A stretch of 64,000 nt of DNA, from NCBI GenBank assembly GCA_041665785.1, contig JBAYIE010000003.1, forward strand, positions 1-64,000. Direction: 5' to 3'. The notes under the pieces were generated by a model, which worked only from the letters and a program-made list of their open reading frames with translations, was not told where the DNA came from and made no database searches. Shown here piece after piece: positions 52,619-61,342 of the stretch. Source of the DNA: JBAYIE01 sp041665785 (GTDB lineage: Bacteria > Bacteroidota > Bacteroidia > UKL13-3). Each line of letters opens with the position of its first letter. Position 1 is the stretch's first letter. A program made the translations under genes and the position numbers.

Positions 52619-53086
52619 TTAGATCGACCGGCAAACCGGATGGCAATGTACCGTGAAGTTTACCGAATTCGCAATGTAACAGATCGCATGCGCCTTGTGA
52701 TGCAATGCGATGGCCATGTCTATCATGGAAGCTTCGGCTACAACCATTTCCGGGTGCAGGGTTACCTCCTTGAATTGGCCTCCACCTAGTTCGTTTTCGA
52801 TCATAGTACCGGTAGCGTTATCCGTGTATTCTATTATTACAATTCCTTCGAGTGCGCATACATATAAATACGAAAGCATATGACAGGAAGAAATGGCCGT
52901 AACCAGCAAGTCTTCCGGATTCAGTTTGCTTTTATCACCAACCGCTGCATTATCCGTGGTGAGATGCAAGTCGGGTTTACCGGCAATGGAAACGGTATGA
53001 CTGCGTTCATAATTACGAACTCCGGAAGTTCCCAAGCCTGTATTGCCGGTCCAAACGGTCTTTAAGGCATAATGATGTTCCTTCAT
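52619..53086 (-). CDS. OsmC/Ohr family peroxiredoxin-like protein
   Basis: Thiol-dependent organic hydroperoxide reduction. The N-terminal KTVWTGNTGLGTSG, LNPEDLLVTAISSCHMLSYL (peroxidatic Cys) and VNFTVHCHP (resolving Cys region) mark the OsmC fold. 155 residues, monocistronic. Confidence 0.88.
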   Translation of the reverse strand: MKEHHYALKTVWTGNTGLGTSGVRNYERSHTVSIAGKPDLHLTTDNAAVGDKSKLNPEDLLVTAISSCHMLSYLYVCALEGIVIIEYTDNATGTMIENELGGGQFKEVTLHPEMVVAEASMIDMAIALHHKAHAICYIANSVNFTVHCHPVCRSI

Positions 53087-53182
53087 GTGCTATTGATTGA
53101 AATGCAAATTTGCGGATTTTGATCATAACCCAAAGCCATTCATTCCGTTATATTTGGACAGGAAATCATTTGATAGAATTCT

Positions 53183-53410
53183 ATGGAAATTGAAGTTTTG
53201 CTCGGTTGGGTAGGTGCATTTGCTTTGTTAATCAGTTACCTGTTGAATGCATTCAGTATTTGGAAGAATACGCAGTTGATCTATAAATTGATGAATTTAC
53301 TGGGGGCTGTTTGTTTGATTGTAAATGCCATTTCACTGCAGGCTTATCCATTTATTCTGATCAATGCCATGTGGATTGTTGTGGCTGTGGTTTCGATTGT
53401 TAGGAAATGA
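53183..53410 (+). CDS. CBU_0592-type small membrane protein
   Basis: 75 residues with three hydrophobic helices (WVGAFALLISYLLNAF; LMNLLGAVCLIVNAISL; ILINAMWIVVAVVSIV), the layout of the CBU_0592 family of small membrane proteins, function unknown. A TATATTTG -7-like element lies at 53149-53156. 17 nt before the porin gene. Confidence 0.8.
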   Translation: MEIEVLLGWVGAFALLISYLLNAFSIWKNTQLIYKLMNLLGAVCLIVNAISLQAYPFILINAMWIVVAVVSIVRK

Positions 53411-53427
53411 AGAATGAAGAATGAAAA

Positions 53428-54513
53428 ATGAAGATTTGTCTTAGAAATATAATTGCGCTGATTGTTTTTATTTTATCACCTTTTTGGATATTCGGGCAAG
53501 AGGATACGACACGCATGAGTCCTTTTACACTGAGTGCATTTGCAGAAGTGTTTTATTGTTATGATCTGAACAAACCTGTAGCACCTGAACGGCAGAATTT
53601 TATGTATTCATACAACAGGCACAATGAGCCGGCACTTAATCTGGGAGTTATCTACCTGGCCGGCGAAGGGGAGCGTTGGCGCACCGGTTTGGGATTGATG
53701 ACAGGAACCTATGCCGTAGATAACCTGAAAAAAGAGCGTGGAATTGCAAAATATATTTTTGAATCCGTGGCTGGAGTTAAGCTCTTTAAAGATAAAAATA
53801 TTTGGCTCGATGCCGGTGTGTTCTCATCGCATATCGGATTTGAATATGCGGTTTCTTCAGCCGACAACTGGACTTTAACCCGAAGCTTAATGGCCGATAA
53901 TTCGCCCTACTATGAAAGCGGAGCGAAACTTACTTTTATCCATCAAAAATGGTTGTTTAGTTTGCTTGCACTGAATGGCTGGCAAAGCATACGACGTCAG
54001 CCCCTTGCATTCGGACATCAGCTCACCTATAAACCAGACGATCAAACCCTTCTTAACAGCAGTTCTTTTATCGGACAAATGGAAATGGGAGCAAGCAGAC
54101 CCTTACGTATTTTTCACAACGCATATGCACAGTGTCAATTAAACTCAAAATGGGAAATGCTATTAGGGTTGGATGCAGGTGCGCAGGAAAAGTTGTTTCA
54201 AAAGGATTACGCGAAATGGATCACTGTGGTTTTGCAATCGAAATATGCGATTCATAAACAAGTATCACTAGCTGCACGCATGGAATATTTTCACGACCCG
54301 GATGAAGTTGTGATTTCTACTACTGCGTCAAATGGTTTTACCGTTGTAGGTTATTCGCTGAATGCCGATTATCGCATGAGATCCTGGATAACCTGGAGAA
54401 TAGAAGGACGAGCTTTTGCAGGAAGCAACAACTATTTTATAAAAGACGGCAATGCTACAGATCAAAATCTTTTTTTTACGATTTCGTGCCTTTTGGGAGG
54501 AATTAATAACTAA
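53428..54513 (+). CDS. Outer-membrane beta-barrel porin (BBP2/OmpL-like)
   Basis: Signal peptide to ~23 (IIALIVFILSPFWIFG), then alternating amphipathic strands: LSAFAEVFYCYDLN, NLGVIYLAGEGERWRTGLGL, WLDAGVFSSHIGFE, down to NLFFTISCLLGG. 361 residues. Resembles the putative beta-barrel porin-2 family. Substrate unknown. Several short AATGAAGA repeats run into the start. Confidence 0.75.
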   Translation: MKICLRNIIALIVFILSPFWIFGQEDTTRMSPFTLSAFAEVFYCYDLNKPVAPERQNFMYSYNRHNEPALNLGVIYLAGEGERWRTGLGLMTGTYAVDNLKKERGIAKYIFESVAGVKLFKDKNIWLDAGVFSSHIGFEYAVSSADNWTLTRSLMADNSPYYESGAKLTFIHQKWLFSLLALNGWQSIRRQPLAFGHQLTYKPDDQTLLNSSSFIGQMEMGASRPLRIFHNAYAQCQLNSKWEMLLGLDAGAQEKLFQKDYAKWITVVLQSKYAIHKQVSLAARMEYFHDPDEVVISTTASNGFTVVGYSLNADYRMRSWITWRIEGRAFAGSNNYFIKDGNATDQNLFFTISCLLGGINN

Positions 54514-54556
54514 TTACGAATTACAAATTACGGATTACGAAGTACGAAGTAGCTTA

Positions 54557-54808
54557 CCAGAAGATTGTTCCTAAGTAGTGAATTTCGATTAACCATTAAC
54601 TTAATAACGAATAACGAATTACTAAGTACGAAGTAGCTAACCAGAAGATTGTTCCTAAGTAGTGAATTTCGATTAACCATTAACTTAATAACGAATAACG
54701 AATGACTAAGTACGAAGTAGCTAACCAGAAGATTGTTCCTAAGTAGTGAATTTCGATTAACCATTAACTTAATAACGAATAACGAATTTCTAAGTACGAA
54801 GTAGCTAA
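54557..54808. repeat. 84-bp tandem repeat, three near-identical copies
   Basis: Units at 54557-54640, 54641-54724 and 54725-54808 differ only in two bases (GAATTAC, GAATGAC, GAATTTC); a truncated fourth start (CCAGAAGA) follows at 54809, and a decayed partial copy precedes at ~54541. The unit contains AATAACGAATAACGAAT, also seen in reverse complement near 20700. The 84-nt period keeps one minus-strand frame open (28-residue repeat), but no start signal supports a gene. Lies in the 349-nt gap between porin and SRAP genes. Confidence 0.9.
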
Positions 54809-54862
54809 CCAGAAGAAGATTTCTGGGTGGAAAATAACTATTAACAAATAACCCAATAACTA

Positions 54863-55636
54863 TTAACCCAATAAGTTTCCCTCCAGCTCGGGGTACATTA
54901 TTTCTTCCGTAATTTCCTCAACATCGCCTATATATTCTTTGCCTCGCAGTCGACGTACCGTATAGGCTTCAAGCTCTTTATCGCTGAAGGGGATTAATAG
55001 TTGTTTCAGGTTTTCTTCTGTATCTTGTTTGAGCCATTCGTCTTGTTTATTCTTTGGCAGAATTACCGGCATACGTGGGCCATCGGCTTTGGGGTTGTTG
55101 TGAATACGAGCCAGTAAATCATTGCCATTCGTAGTAACGATAGTAGTGGTTTCAAAAAATTCTCCTGTTTCCGGATCGGTCCATTCTTCCCAAATGCCGG
55201 CAAATGTAATTGGTTCGTGATTTTTAAAGCGTATGCGAAACGGATAGGTTTTGTTTTTCAGGTGATGGTGTTCATAGAATGCATCTACCATAATCAAACA
55301 ACGTCGTTGATGGGCTGCATGACGGAATGAAGGTTTTTCAAACAAGGTTTCTGCCCGTGCATTCAGGGTATGATTCCAGATAGTAAGGGCCTCTTCCCGC
55401 GATTTAACCCAGGGTGGAATCAATCCCCAGGTGAAGAGTTTTGGAGTATAGGGCTCGGCATTGGTGAAAACCAACAGTTTCGGATGACTAAATGCATTGA
55501 CATGGTAATGAGCCTCTGATTCGCCCTTGAGCAAAGCTAATTTGCGCTCCAATTCGGCAATAAATTCCGGATCCTCGCTTCGATGGCGGGCATATTTCAA
55601 CTGCGCTTCGGTTAATGAAGTTACGTCGTAACACAT
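54863..55636 (-). CDS. SOS response-associated peptidase (SRAP/HMCES family)
   Basis: These proteins form a thiazolidine cross-link with abasic sites through Cys2. ATG 55636 is chosen so that Cys is residue 2 (MCYDVTS). Further residues: NARAETLFEKPSF (Asn, Arg), RCLIMVDAFYEHHH (Glu) and IHNNPKADGPRMPVIL with the His five to nine residues earlier than in the common HxRMP form. 257 residues. The open frame to 55762 would bury Cys2. Monocistronic, convergent with nothing. Confidence 0.88.
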   Translation of the reverse strand: MCYDVTSLTEAQLKYARHRSEDPEFIAELERKLALLKGESEAHYHVNAFSHPKLLVFTNAEPYTPKLFTWGLIPPWVKSREEALTIWNHTLNARAETLFEKPSFRHAAHQRRCLIMVDAFYEHHHLKNKTYPFRIRFKNHEPITFAGIWEEWTDPETGEFFETTTIVTTNGNDLLARIHNNPKADGPRMPVILPKNKQDEWLKQDTEENLKQLLIPFSDKELEAYTVRRLRGKEYIGDVEEITEEIMYPELEGNLLG

Positions 55637-55808
55637 GGTAGAAAGATAGGAATAATATTTTAGGAACAAGTGTGATAGGAAATACCTGCAAAATGAAAAT
55701 TCAGAGCTTTTTGTAAGGCTTTTAAATGGGTTAATAAAGTTGGTTTTGTTGACATAAATCAAACAATTAGATGACGAATATTTTAGTGAAAATTAAGGGT
55801 AAGATTTT

Positions 55809-55816
55809 AACTTTGA
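55809..55816 (+). promoter_or_regulatory. -7 element of the small heat-shock gene
   Basis: TAACTTTG (TAnnTTTG), 46 nt before the ATG at 55862. -33 TTG missing. Confidence 0.45.
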
Positions 55817-55861
55817 TACCCACATTAGAGTTCATTTGTTTCACTTTTAAACGTTACTATT

Positions 55862-56281
55862 ATGGCACTCTTACAAAAAGCAATCCCAACCTTTCCAACT
55901 TTATCCGATTTCTTCGACGATGACTGGTTCAATACCAAATTCAAAAACGGACATGCATTGCCTGCAATCAATGTAATCAACAACGAAAAAAGCTATGAAG
56001 TAGAATTGGCTGCGCCGGGATTCAACAAAGAGGATTTTGAAATTTCGGTTGAAAATGGCGTCTTAACCATTTCTGCTAAATCGGAAAAAGAAGAAGAAGA
56101 GAAAAAGAAAAACTTCACCCGCAAGGAGTTCAGTTCACGCGCCTTTAGCAATTCCTTTACCCTTCCAGAAAATATTGACGCTGATCATATAGAGGCTTCA
56201 CATAAAAATGGCGTATTGCATATGACCATTCTAAAGACCACACAAGCTATGCCGGCAAAGAAGCAAGTGAAGGTGTTGTAG
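55862..56281 (+). CDS. Small heat-shock protein (Hsp20/alpha-crystallin)
   Basis: ATP-independent holdase chaperone. The alpha-crystallin domain covers residues ~35-135: SYEVELAAPGFNKEDFEISV, NGVLTISAKSEKEEEEKKK and the AFSNSFTLPENIDADHIEAS, NGVLHMTILK end. A short MPAKKQVKVL tail with a V-x-V motif may bind neighbours. 139 residues. Own promoter and strong terminator, hence a single-gene unit. Confidence 0.92.
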   Translation: MALLQKAIPTFPTLSDFFDDDWFNTKFKNGHALPAINVINNEKSYEVELAAPGFNKEDFEISVENGVLTISAKSEKEEEEKKKNFTRKEFSSRAFSNSFTLPENIDADHIEASHKNGVLHMTILKTTQAMPAKKQVKVL

Positions 56282-56292
56282 GAGTTAAAAAT

Positions 56293-56317
56293 AAAAAGTC
56301 CCGCGAGGGACTTTTTT
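56293..56317 (+). terminator. Strong intrinsic terminator after hsp20
   Basis: AGTCCC-GCGA-GGGACT (56297-56312) flanked by A-run and T-run, so it can act in both directions. Confidence 0.85.
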
Positions 56318-56318
56318 A

Positions 56319-56348
56319 TTGCTTACACCCATTAGCCAATTACCTTCG
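56319..56348 (+). promoter_or_regulatory. Promoter of the outer-membrane-type protein gene (TTG-N19-TACCTTCG)
   Basis: TTG (56319-56321), 19-nt spacer, TACCTTCG (56341-56348); same TTCG variant as upstream of the ribosomal cluster. 31 nt before the ATG at 56379. Confidence 0.45.
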
Positions 56349-56378
56349 ATACAGAATTCGCGTGAATGCCTACTTAAA

Positions 56379-56918
56379 ATGAAAATCAGGACAAGCTCAA
56401 TCCTTGTAATTTTAATGCTTACAAGTATTTGTTGGTTGCGCCTTCAGCCGGTGCATGCACAATCGTTAACCGACGAAAAAATGAATCATGCCATTGGCAT
56501 TGGTGCAGGATTTACAACCGGACTGGGATTATCGTATCGCTATATGCCCGCCAAATTCGGGGTACAGGTAAACTTTGCTCCATTTACCAATACTGATGTT
56601 ACGATGTTCAGTACAGGGGTCACCTTTTTATACAACCTGATACCGGGCAAGGTTGCTACCTTATATTTGTACCAGGGAAATCATTTCTATTATTTCCGGG
56701 AGATTCAATATTATCCTGATCCGGTGATCAATGGTAACAGTACAGCCAATACACGACATTTACAATTGGACCGCTATTTCAACAATGGAGTTGGATTTGG
56801 CATAGAAATGCTGTTTGCTCACCGCATCGGGTTTAACTTAATGGCAGGTTATGCTGCTTATAATAACTTCACAGGAATAAATGTTACCGGTGAAACGGGA
56901 TTGTATTTTAAATTTTAA
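56379..56918 (+). CDS. Outer-membrane beta-barrel-like protein (180 aa)
   Basis: Start ATG 56379 (not the in-frame TTG 56319) gives a signal peptide (SSILVILMLTSICW ... VHAQS). Then amphipathic strands: IGIGAGFTTGLGLSYRYMP, FGVQVNFAPF, FSTGVTFLYNLI, GVGFGIEMLFAHRIGFNLMA, ending GLYFKF with a terminal Phe, as in outer-membrane barrels. Function unknown. Confidence 0.75.
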   Translation: MKIRTSSILVILMLTSICWLRLQPVHAQSLTDEKMNHAIGIGAGFTTGLGLSYRYMPAKFGVQVNFAPFTNTDVTMFSTGVTFLYNLIPGKVATLYLYQGNHFYYFREIQYYPDPVINGNSTANTRHLQLDRYFNNGVGFGIEMLFAHRIGFNLMAGYAAYNNFTGINVTGETGLYFKF

Positions 56919-56934
56919 AGAGAATTATTTTATT

Positions 56935-57969
56935 ATGGAGCAAATGGAGGAGAGTAAGGATTGTCTGATAGTAGGTCAGGGGATAGCAGGAACGTTGATG
57001 GCATATCGATTGATTAGAGCCGGATACAGTTTAGCGGTAGTAGACCCCGGTCATGCACAAACCTCCAGTCGCGTTGCAGCCGGAATGTATACACCTGTAA
57101 GTGGAAAACGTATGGCGCTTACACCGGATGTGGGTAGTTTGTTGTATGAATTATATCGGTTATATCCGGAAATGGAAACATTTCTTGATACGGAATTTCT
57201 CCATCGTTTACCCATTTATCATGCGTTTGCTACCGTAAAGGAGCAAAACGACCTGATGTCGAGACTGGATGAACCCGGATTTGCACACTATGTAAATGCC
57301 GATCCGCAACAGGAACCGGGAGTGATTGAGCCATTTGGCGCCTTTGAAGTGAAGGAATCGGGATGGGTTGATTTACCGTGTATGCTGGATGCATTCAGAA
57401 AGCATGTTGAAGAAAATCATTTGCTGCTGGAAGAAGAACTTGATTACGATCAGATAAAGCGGGAAACAGACGGATTCTCGTATCATCAGATGCATTTCCG
57501 GCAAATTGTTTTTTGTGAAGGTTACCTGGTGCGAAAGAATCCTTTCTTCAAGGAAATGCAAATCATTCCGTGTAAAGGTGATGTGCTTGAAATCAGAAGT
57601 ACCGAAGCACCGCAAAAACGTATTGTTAAAAAAGGTTGTTACATGGTTCATATCAGGGATGATGAGTACCGGGTGGGTTCGACCTATGAATGGGGGCGCG
57701 ATGATGAAGAGCCTACTCCTGCCAGCCGGGAATTATTGGAATCAAAATTGAATGAGTTGATGGAAATCAAATACGATGTATTTGGGCATACCTGTGGTAT
57801 ACGTCCGACAACCCGCACGCGTGAACCCATAATTGCCGTTCATCCTGAATTGAAAGGAATGTATGCCTTAAACGGTTTAGGAGCAAAAGGGGTAATGCAT
57901 GGTCCACTGGAGTCGCTCAAGCTGGTACAGCGCATGATGGCCGAAGGACACTCCACAAGCCGTGTATAA
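56935..57969 (+). CDS. FAD-dependent oxidoreductase (DAO family)
   Basis: Dinucleotide-binding motif CLIVGQGIAGTLMAYRL at the N-terminus, AAGMYTPVSGKRM, and C-terminal GIRPTTRTREPIIAVHPE, LNGLGAKGVMHGPL, as in D-amino-acid-oxidase-like enzymes. 344 residues from ATG 56935; the earlier ATG at 56881 lies inside the upstream gene. Substrate unknown. 16 nt after the barrel gene. Confidence 0.85.
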   Translation: MEQMEESKDCLIVGQGIAGTLMAYRLIRAGYSLAVVDPGHAQTSSRVAAGMYTPVSGKRMALTPDVGSLLYELYRLYPEMETFLDTEFLHRLPIYHAFATVKEQNDLMSRLDEPGFAHYVNADPQQEPGVIEPFGAFEVKESGWVDLPCMLDAFRKHVEENHLLLEEELDYDQIKRETDGFSYHQMHFRQIVFCEGYLVRKNPFFKEMQIIPCKGDVLEIRSTEAPQKRIVKKGCYMVHIRDDEYRVGSTYEWGRDDEEPTPASRELLESKLNELMEIKYDVFGHTCGIRPTTRTREPIIAVHPELKGMYALNGLGAKGVMHGPLESLKLVQRMMAEGHSTSRV

Positions 57970-58024
57970 CTATCGAAAAGGTTCTTTGCTGAGCGATTAA
58001 TTTGCTGCTTTTATACTGCCAAAA

Positions 58025-59023
58025 ATGATGTTAACCTGGACAATAGATCAAAAACGCCTCGACCTGAGTTACGCATGGAAGATCTCACGCAATACCAGCA
58101 ATTTTAAAATCAATTCCATTGTAACCGTTACACATGGAAAATGGAAAGGCATGGGAGAAGGGGCACCCAATATCCGGTATGATGAGACTCCGGAACGCAT
58201 GATGTTGGATTTTGAGCGCTTTATCCGGGCAGGTGCAGCACATATACACGATCTGCACGAATTGGAAAATGTTTTGAATAAAGTGAATGTTTGCAATGCT
58301 TTACGCTTTGCCATTGAATCGGCCTATATCCATTGTTTATGCCATGCTGATCAAACCGATATTTATACTTTTTTGGGAATTCAGAAGCCGGTTTCTGTTG
58401 TTACTTCGTATTCACTTCCTATCATGGAAGTTGGAGAAATAAAAACATTTTACGAAGCTCATGGATTAAACCGGTTTACACGCCTGAAGGTAAAAGTGAA
58501 TGCAGAGAATGCATTTGAACTGATCCGTGAAATACATTCATTTACCCAACAACCTTTGATCGTAGATGGAAATGAAGCCTGGAAAGATCCGGATGACGTA
58601 GTGAAGTTTATGGAATCGCTTCAACCATTTTCTATTGCATTGATTGAACAACCTTTGCCGGCAGCAATGCCTGATGCATACAAGATAGTTAAACCCCGTT
58701 CACCCTATTTGCTTTTCGCCGATGAAAGCATTTGTGCCGATGCCGATTTTGATGTTTTAAAACAAGGCTTTCATGGGATCAATATGAAACTGATGAAAGC
58801 CGGTGGCTACCTCAATGGAATTCGCCTTTTAAATGAGGCGGTGAAACATCATATGCACACCATGGTGGGTTGTATGGTGGAAACCACACTAGGAATTTCT
58901 TCCGCATTTCATTTATGTGCGGGAGTGGAATTTGTAGACCTCGATGGTTTTATGATAGTTCAGGATGAACCTTATGGATTGATCCGGGAATCGCAGGGAC
59001 AATTGCACCTGCATGGAGAATAG
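58025..59023 (+). CDS. Dipeptide-epimerase-like enolase superfamily enzyme
   Basis: Enolase-superfamily barrel: KVKV (Lys pair ~165), DGNEAW (metal Asp), IEQPLP (Glu), ADES (Asp) and MKLMKAGG (second Lys). The layout matches L-Ala-D/L-Glu epimerases. 332 residues. May act in peptidoglycan-peptide recycling; exact substrate not certain. Convergent with phoU. Confidence 0.85.
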   Translation: MMLTWTIDQKRLDLSYAWKISRNTSNFKINSIVTVTHGKWKGMGEGAPNIRYDETPERMMLDFERFIRAGAAHIHDLHELENVLNKVNVCNALRFAIESAYIHCLCHADQTDIYTFLGIQKPVSVVTSYSLPIMEVGEIKTFYEAHGLNRFTRLKVKVNAENAFELIREIHSFTQQPLIVDGNEAWKDPDDVVKFMESLQPFSIALIEQPLPAAMPDAYKIVKPRSPYLLFADESICADADFDVLKQGFHGINMKLMKAGGYLNGIRLLNEAVKHHMHTMVGCMVETTLGISSAFHLCAGVEFVDLDGFMIVQDEPYGLIRESQGQLHLHGE

Positions 59024-59032
59024 AAAACAGCA

Positions 59033-59695
59033 TTACAGTTTTTTACTGTGTTTCAACACTTTTGCCTCAATGTAAAAGATCAGTTCTTCAGCAATGTTTT
59101 TTGCCTGATCGCCCACACGTTCCAATTTTCGAATGGCGGATAATGCATACAAAGCCTGGTCAATATTGGCCATGTTCTTTTGAATGTAATCAGCCAGGTT
59201 TTTATTGGCTTCGCGATTGATCCGATCAAGGATTTCATCGCGTTTGAAAATACTGCGCGCAATTTCAGTATCTTCATTTTCAAATGCGGCTTCAATATCT
59301 TCCATGATCCCAATGGCTTCGTCAAACATGCGCAGTAACTGGGAAGATTCAAGCAATTCCACATCGAATATAGCATTGGATTCTACAACGAATCGTGCAA
59401 TTCCTTCCGCAATATCACCGGTACGTTCAAGATTGCTGTTGATTTTTAAAACAGCCAATAAATAGCGTAAATCCACAGCAACCGGATTGTACAAAGCAAA
59501 ATAATTTTCGCAATCGCGATCGATACGCAGCTCCTGTGAATTCACCCTTTTTTCGGTTTGAATCACTTCCCGTGCCAGATCTTTATCCGATTTAACCAAC
59601 GCTTCGCGGGCTTTGGATAGTTGTGTATATACCAACACAAACAGAATATTTACTTCCTGTTTTAAATGTTTTAATTCTTCTTCAAAGTGGGTCAT
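59033..59695 (-). CDS. phoU: PhoU-family phosphate regulator
   Basis: A three-helix-bundle protein with repeated E/DxxxD motifs (RKLERVGDQAKNIAEEL; NSNLERTGDIAEGIARF), which binds metal and links the Pst transporter to histidine-kinase signalling. 220 residues. Last gene of the pst operon, 31 nt after pstB. Confidence 0.92.
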   Translation of the reverse strand: MTHFEEELKHLKQEVNILFVLVYTQLSKAREALVKSDKDLAREVIQTEKRVNSQELRIDRDCENYFALYNPVAVDLRYLLAVLKINSNLERTGDIAEGIARFVVESNAIFDVELLESSQLLRMFDEAIGIMEDIEAAFENEDTEIARSIFKRDEILDRINREANKNLADYIQKNMANIDQALYALSAIRKLERVGDQAKNIAEELIFYIEAKVLKHSKKL

Positions 59696-59726
59696 GTTTC
59701 GTATCGTTTGAAAAGGCGGTTAATGA

Positions 59727-60473
59727 TCAACCGAACCTTCCGGTTACATAATTTTGAGTTTGTTGTTTTACAGGATGGGTGAAAATAGTTTTCGTTTCGT
59801 CGAATTCAATCAGTGAACCCATATAAAAAAAAGCGGTGTAATCGCTCACGCGTGCAGCCTGTTGCATATTGTGCGTTACGATTAGAATCGTGTATTGCTT
59901 TTTGAGTTCATGGATCAGCTCTTCAATTTTCGAAGTAGAAATAGGATCCAGCGCCGAAGCCGGTTCATCCATCAGAAGAATGGTAGGCTCTACAGCAAGA
60001 GCACGGGCAATGCACAAACGTTGCTGCTGTCCGCCCGAAAGCGCATAAGCCGATTTTTTCAAATTGTCTTTAACTTCATCCCACAACGCAGCTTGTTGCA
60101 AACTTTCTTCTACACGTGCCTTTATTTTTTTCTCGTCGCTTACGCCGTTAACACGCAAACCAAAAGCCACATTTTCGTAAATGCTCTTTGCAAAGGGATT
60201 GGGTTTCTGAAAAACCATACCAACACTTTTGCGCAATTGATCGATATCTATTTGTTTGTTGTAAATGTTTCTGTCATTCACAATTACTTCTCCCTCTATG
60301 CGAACCCCGGGAATCAAATCGTTCATACGGTTAAACGTACGCAGGAAAGTTGACTTACCGCAACCGGATGGGCCGATTAAAGCCGTTACCGATTTTTCAG
60401 GAAGTTTCAGGTTAATATCGTTCAGAGCCTGAAAGGTGCCATAATATAAATTCAGGTTTTTAGCCTCTATCAT
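59727..60473 (-). CDS. pstB: Phosphate import ATP-binding protein PstB
   Basis: ABC ATPase: Walker A GPSGCGKST, LSGGQQQRLCIARAL, Walker B TILLMDEPASALD, H-loop LIVTHNMQQAARVSD, and the PstB-type FNRMNDLIPG loop. 248 residues. 5 nt after pstA. Confidence 0.96.
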   Translation of the reverse strand: MIEAKNLNLYYGTFQALNDINLKLPEKSVTALIGPSGCGKSTFLRTFNRMNDLIPGVRIEGEVIVNDRNIYNKQIDIDQLRKSVGMVFQKPNPFAKSIYENVAFGLRVNGVSDEKKIKARVEESLQQAALWDEVKDNLKKSAYALSGGQQQRLCIARALAVEPTILLMDEPASALDPISTSKIEELIHELKKQYTILIVTHNMQQAARVSDYTAFFYMGSLIEFDETKTIFTHPVKQQTQNYVTGRFG

Positions 60474-60478
60474 ACTTT

Positions 60479-61342
60479 CTATTTTAATTTTTTATTCAAA
60501 GCGCTACGGGTGTAATGTGCAATCATATTGAGTAACAAAACCAGAACAATAAGTACCAATGCAGTACCGTATGCCATGCTGCGACTGGCTTCCATGTCAG
60601 TTCCGCTGGTAGATAAAACATACAAATGATAAGGCAATGCCATTACCTGATCAAAGATACCCGAAGGTAATTTAGGAAGAAAATAAGCTGCAACGGTAAA
60701 CAAGATGGGCGCAGTTTCGCCGGAAACCCTTCCTATAGAAAGAATAAATCCGGTTAAAATATTTGGTAATGCCATAGGTAATACGACGCGACGAATGGTT
60801 TGAATTTTTGTCGCACCCAAAGCATAACTTCCTTCTCGATACGATTTATCGACTGTTTTCAATGATTCTTCTGTGGTACGAATTATGACAGGCAAGGCCA
60901 ATAAACCAAGCGTTAATGAACCGGCCAGAATGCTATCTCCAAACCCAAGCGTATTTACAAACAAACTCATTCCAAAAAGGCCGAATACAATGGAAGGCAC
61001 ACCTGCCAGGTTATCGGTCATCAGTTTGATAAAACGTTTGAACCAATTGTCTTTTACAAATTCGTTCATATATATACCCGACATTACACCAACCGGGAAT
61101 GCAAAAAGCATACTGCCTGCTACCAAACATAAAGTTCCGACCAATGCGGGAAGAATTCCACCCTGTGTCATACCTTCTTTGGGCATAGCCGAAATAAATT
61201 CCCAGTTAACAACCGCAATGCCACGAACCAGGATGAAAGAGAGAATGGCAACCAGAATTAATACGAGAATTGCACTTAAAACCCTGAACAGGTTGAATGC
61301 AATGGCTTGCGTAATTTTCTTTTTTGTACGTTGGTGGATCAT
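60479..61342 (-). CDS. pstA: Phosphate ABC transporter permease PstA
   Basis: Six helices in 287 residues; EAA-like motif EGSYALGATKIQTIRRVVLP and GVPSIVFGLFGMSLF typical of PstA. First base overlaps the pstC stop (61342). Forms the membrane channel with PstC. Confidence 0.94.
   Translation of the reverse strand: MIHQRTKKKITQAIAFNLFRVLSAILVLILVAILSFILVRGIAVVNWEFISAMPKEGMTQGGILPALVGTLCLVAGSMLFAFPVGVMSGIYMNEFVKDNWFKRFIKLMTDNLAGVPSIVFGLFGMSLFVNTLGFGDSILAGSLTLGLLALPVIIRTTEESLKTVDKSYREGSYALGATKIQTIRRVVLPMALPNILTGFILSIGRVSGETAPILFTVAAYFLPKLPSGIFDQVMALPYHLYVLSTSGTDMEASRSMAYGTALVLIVLVLLLNMIAHYTRSALNKKLK

Noticed and set aside
54528..54764. A 78-codon minus-strand frame with three 28-residue repeats
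   Set aside because: Consequence of the 84-bp period; no start signals or plausible fold.
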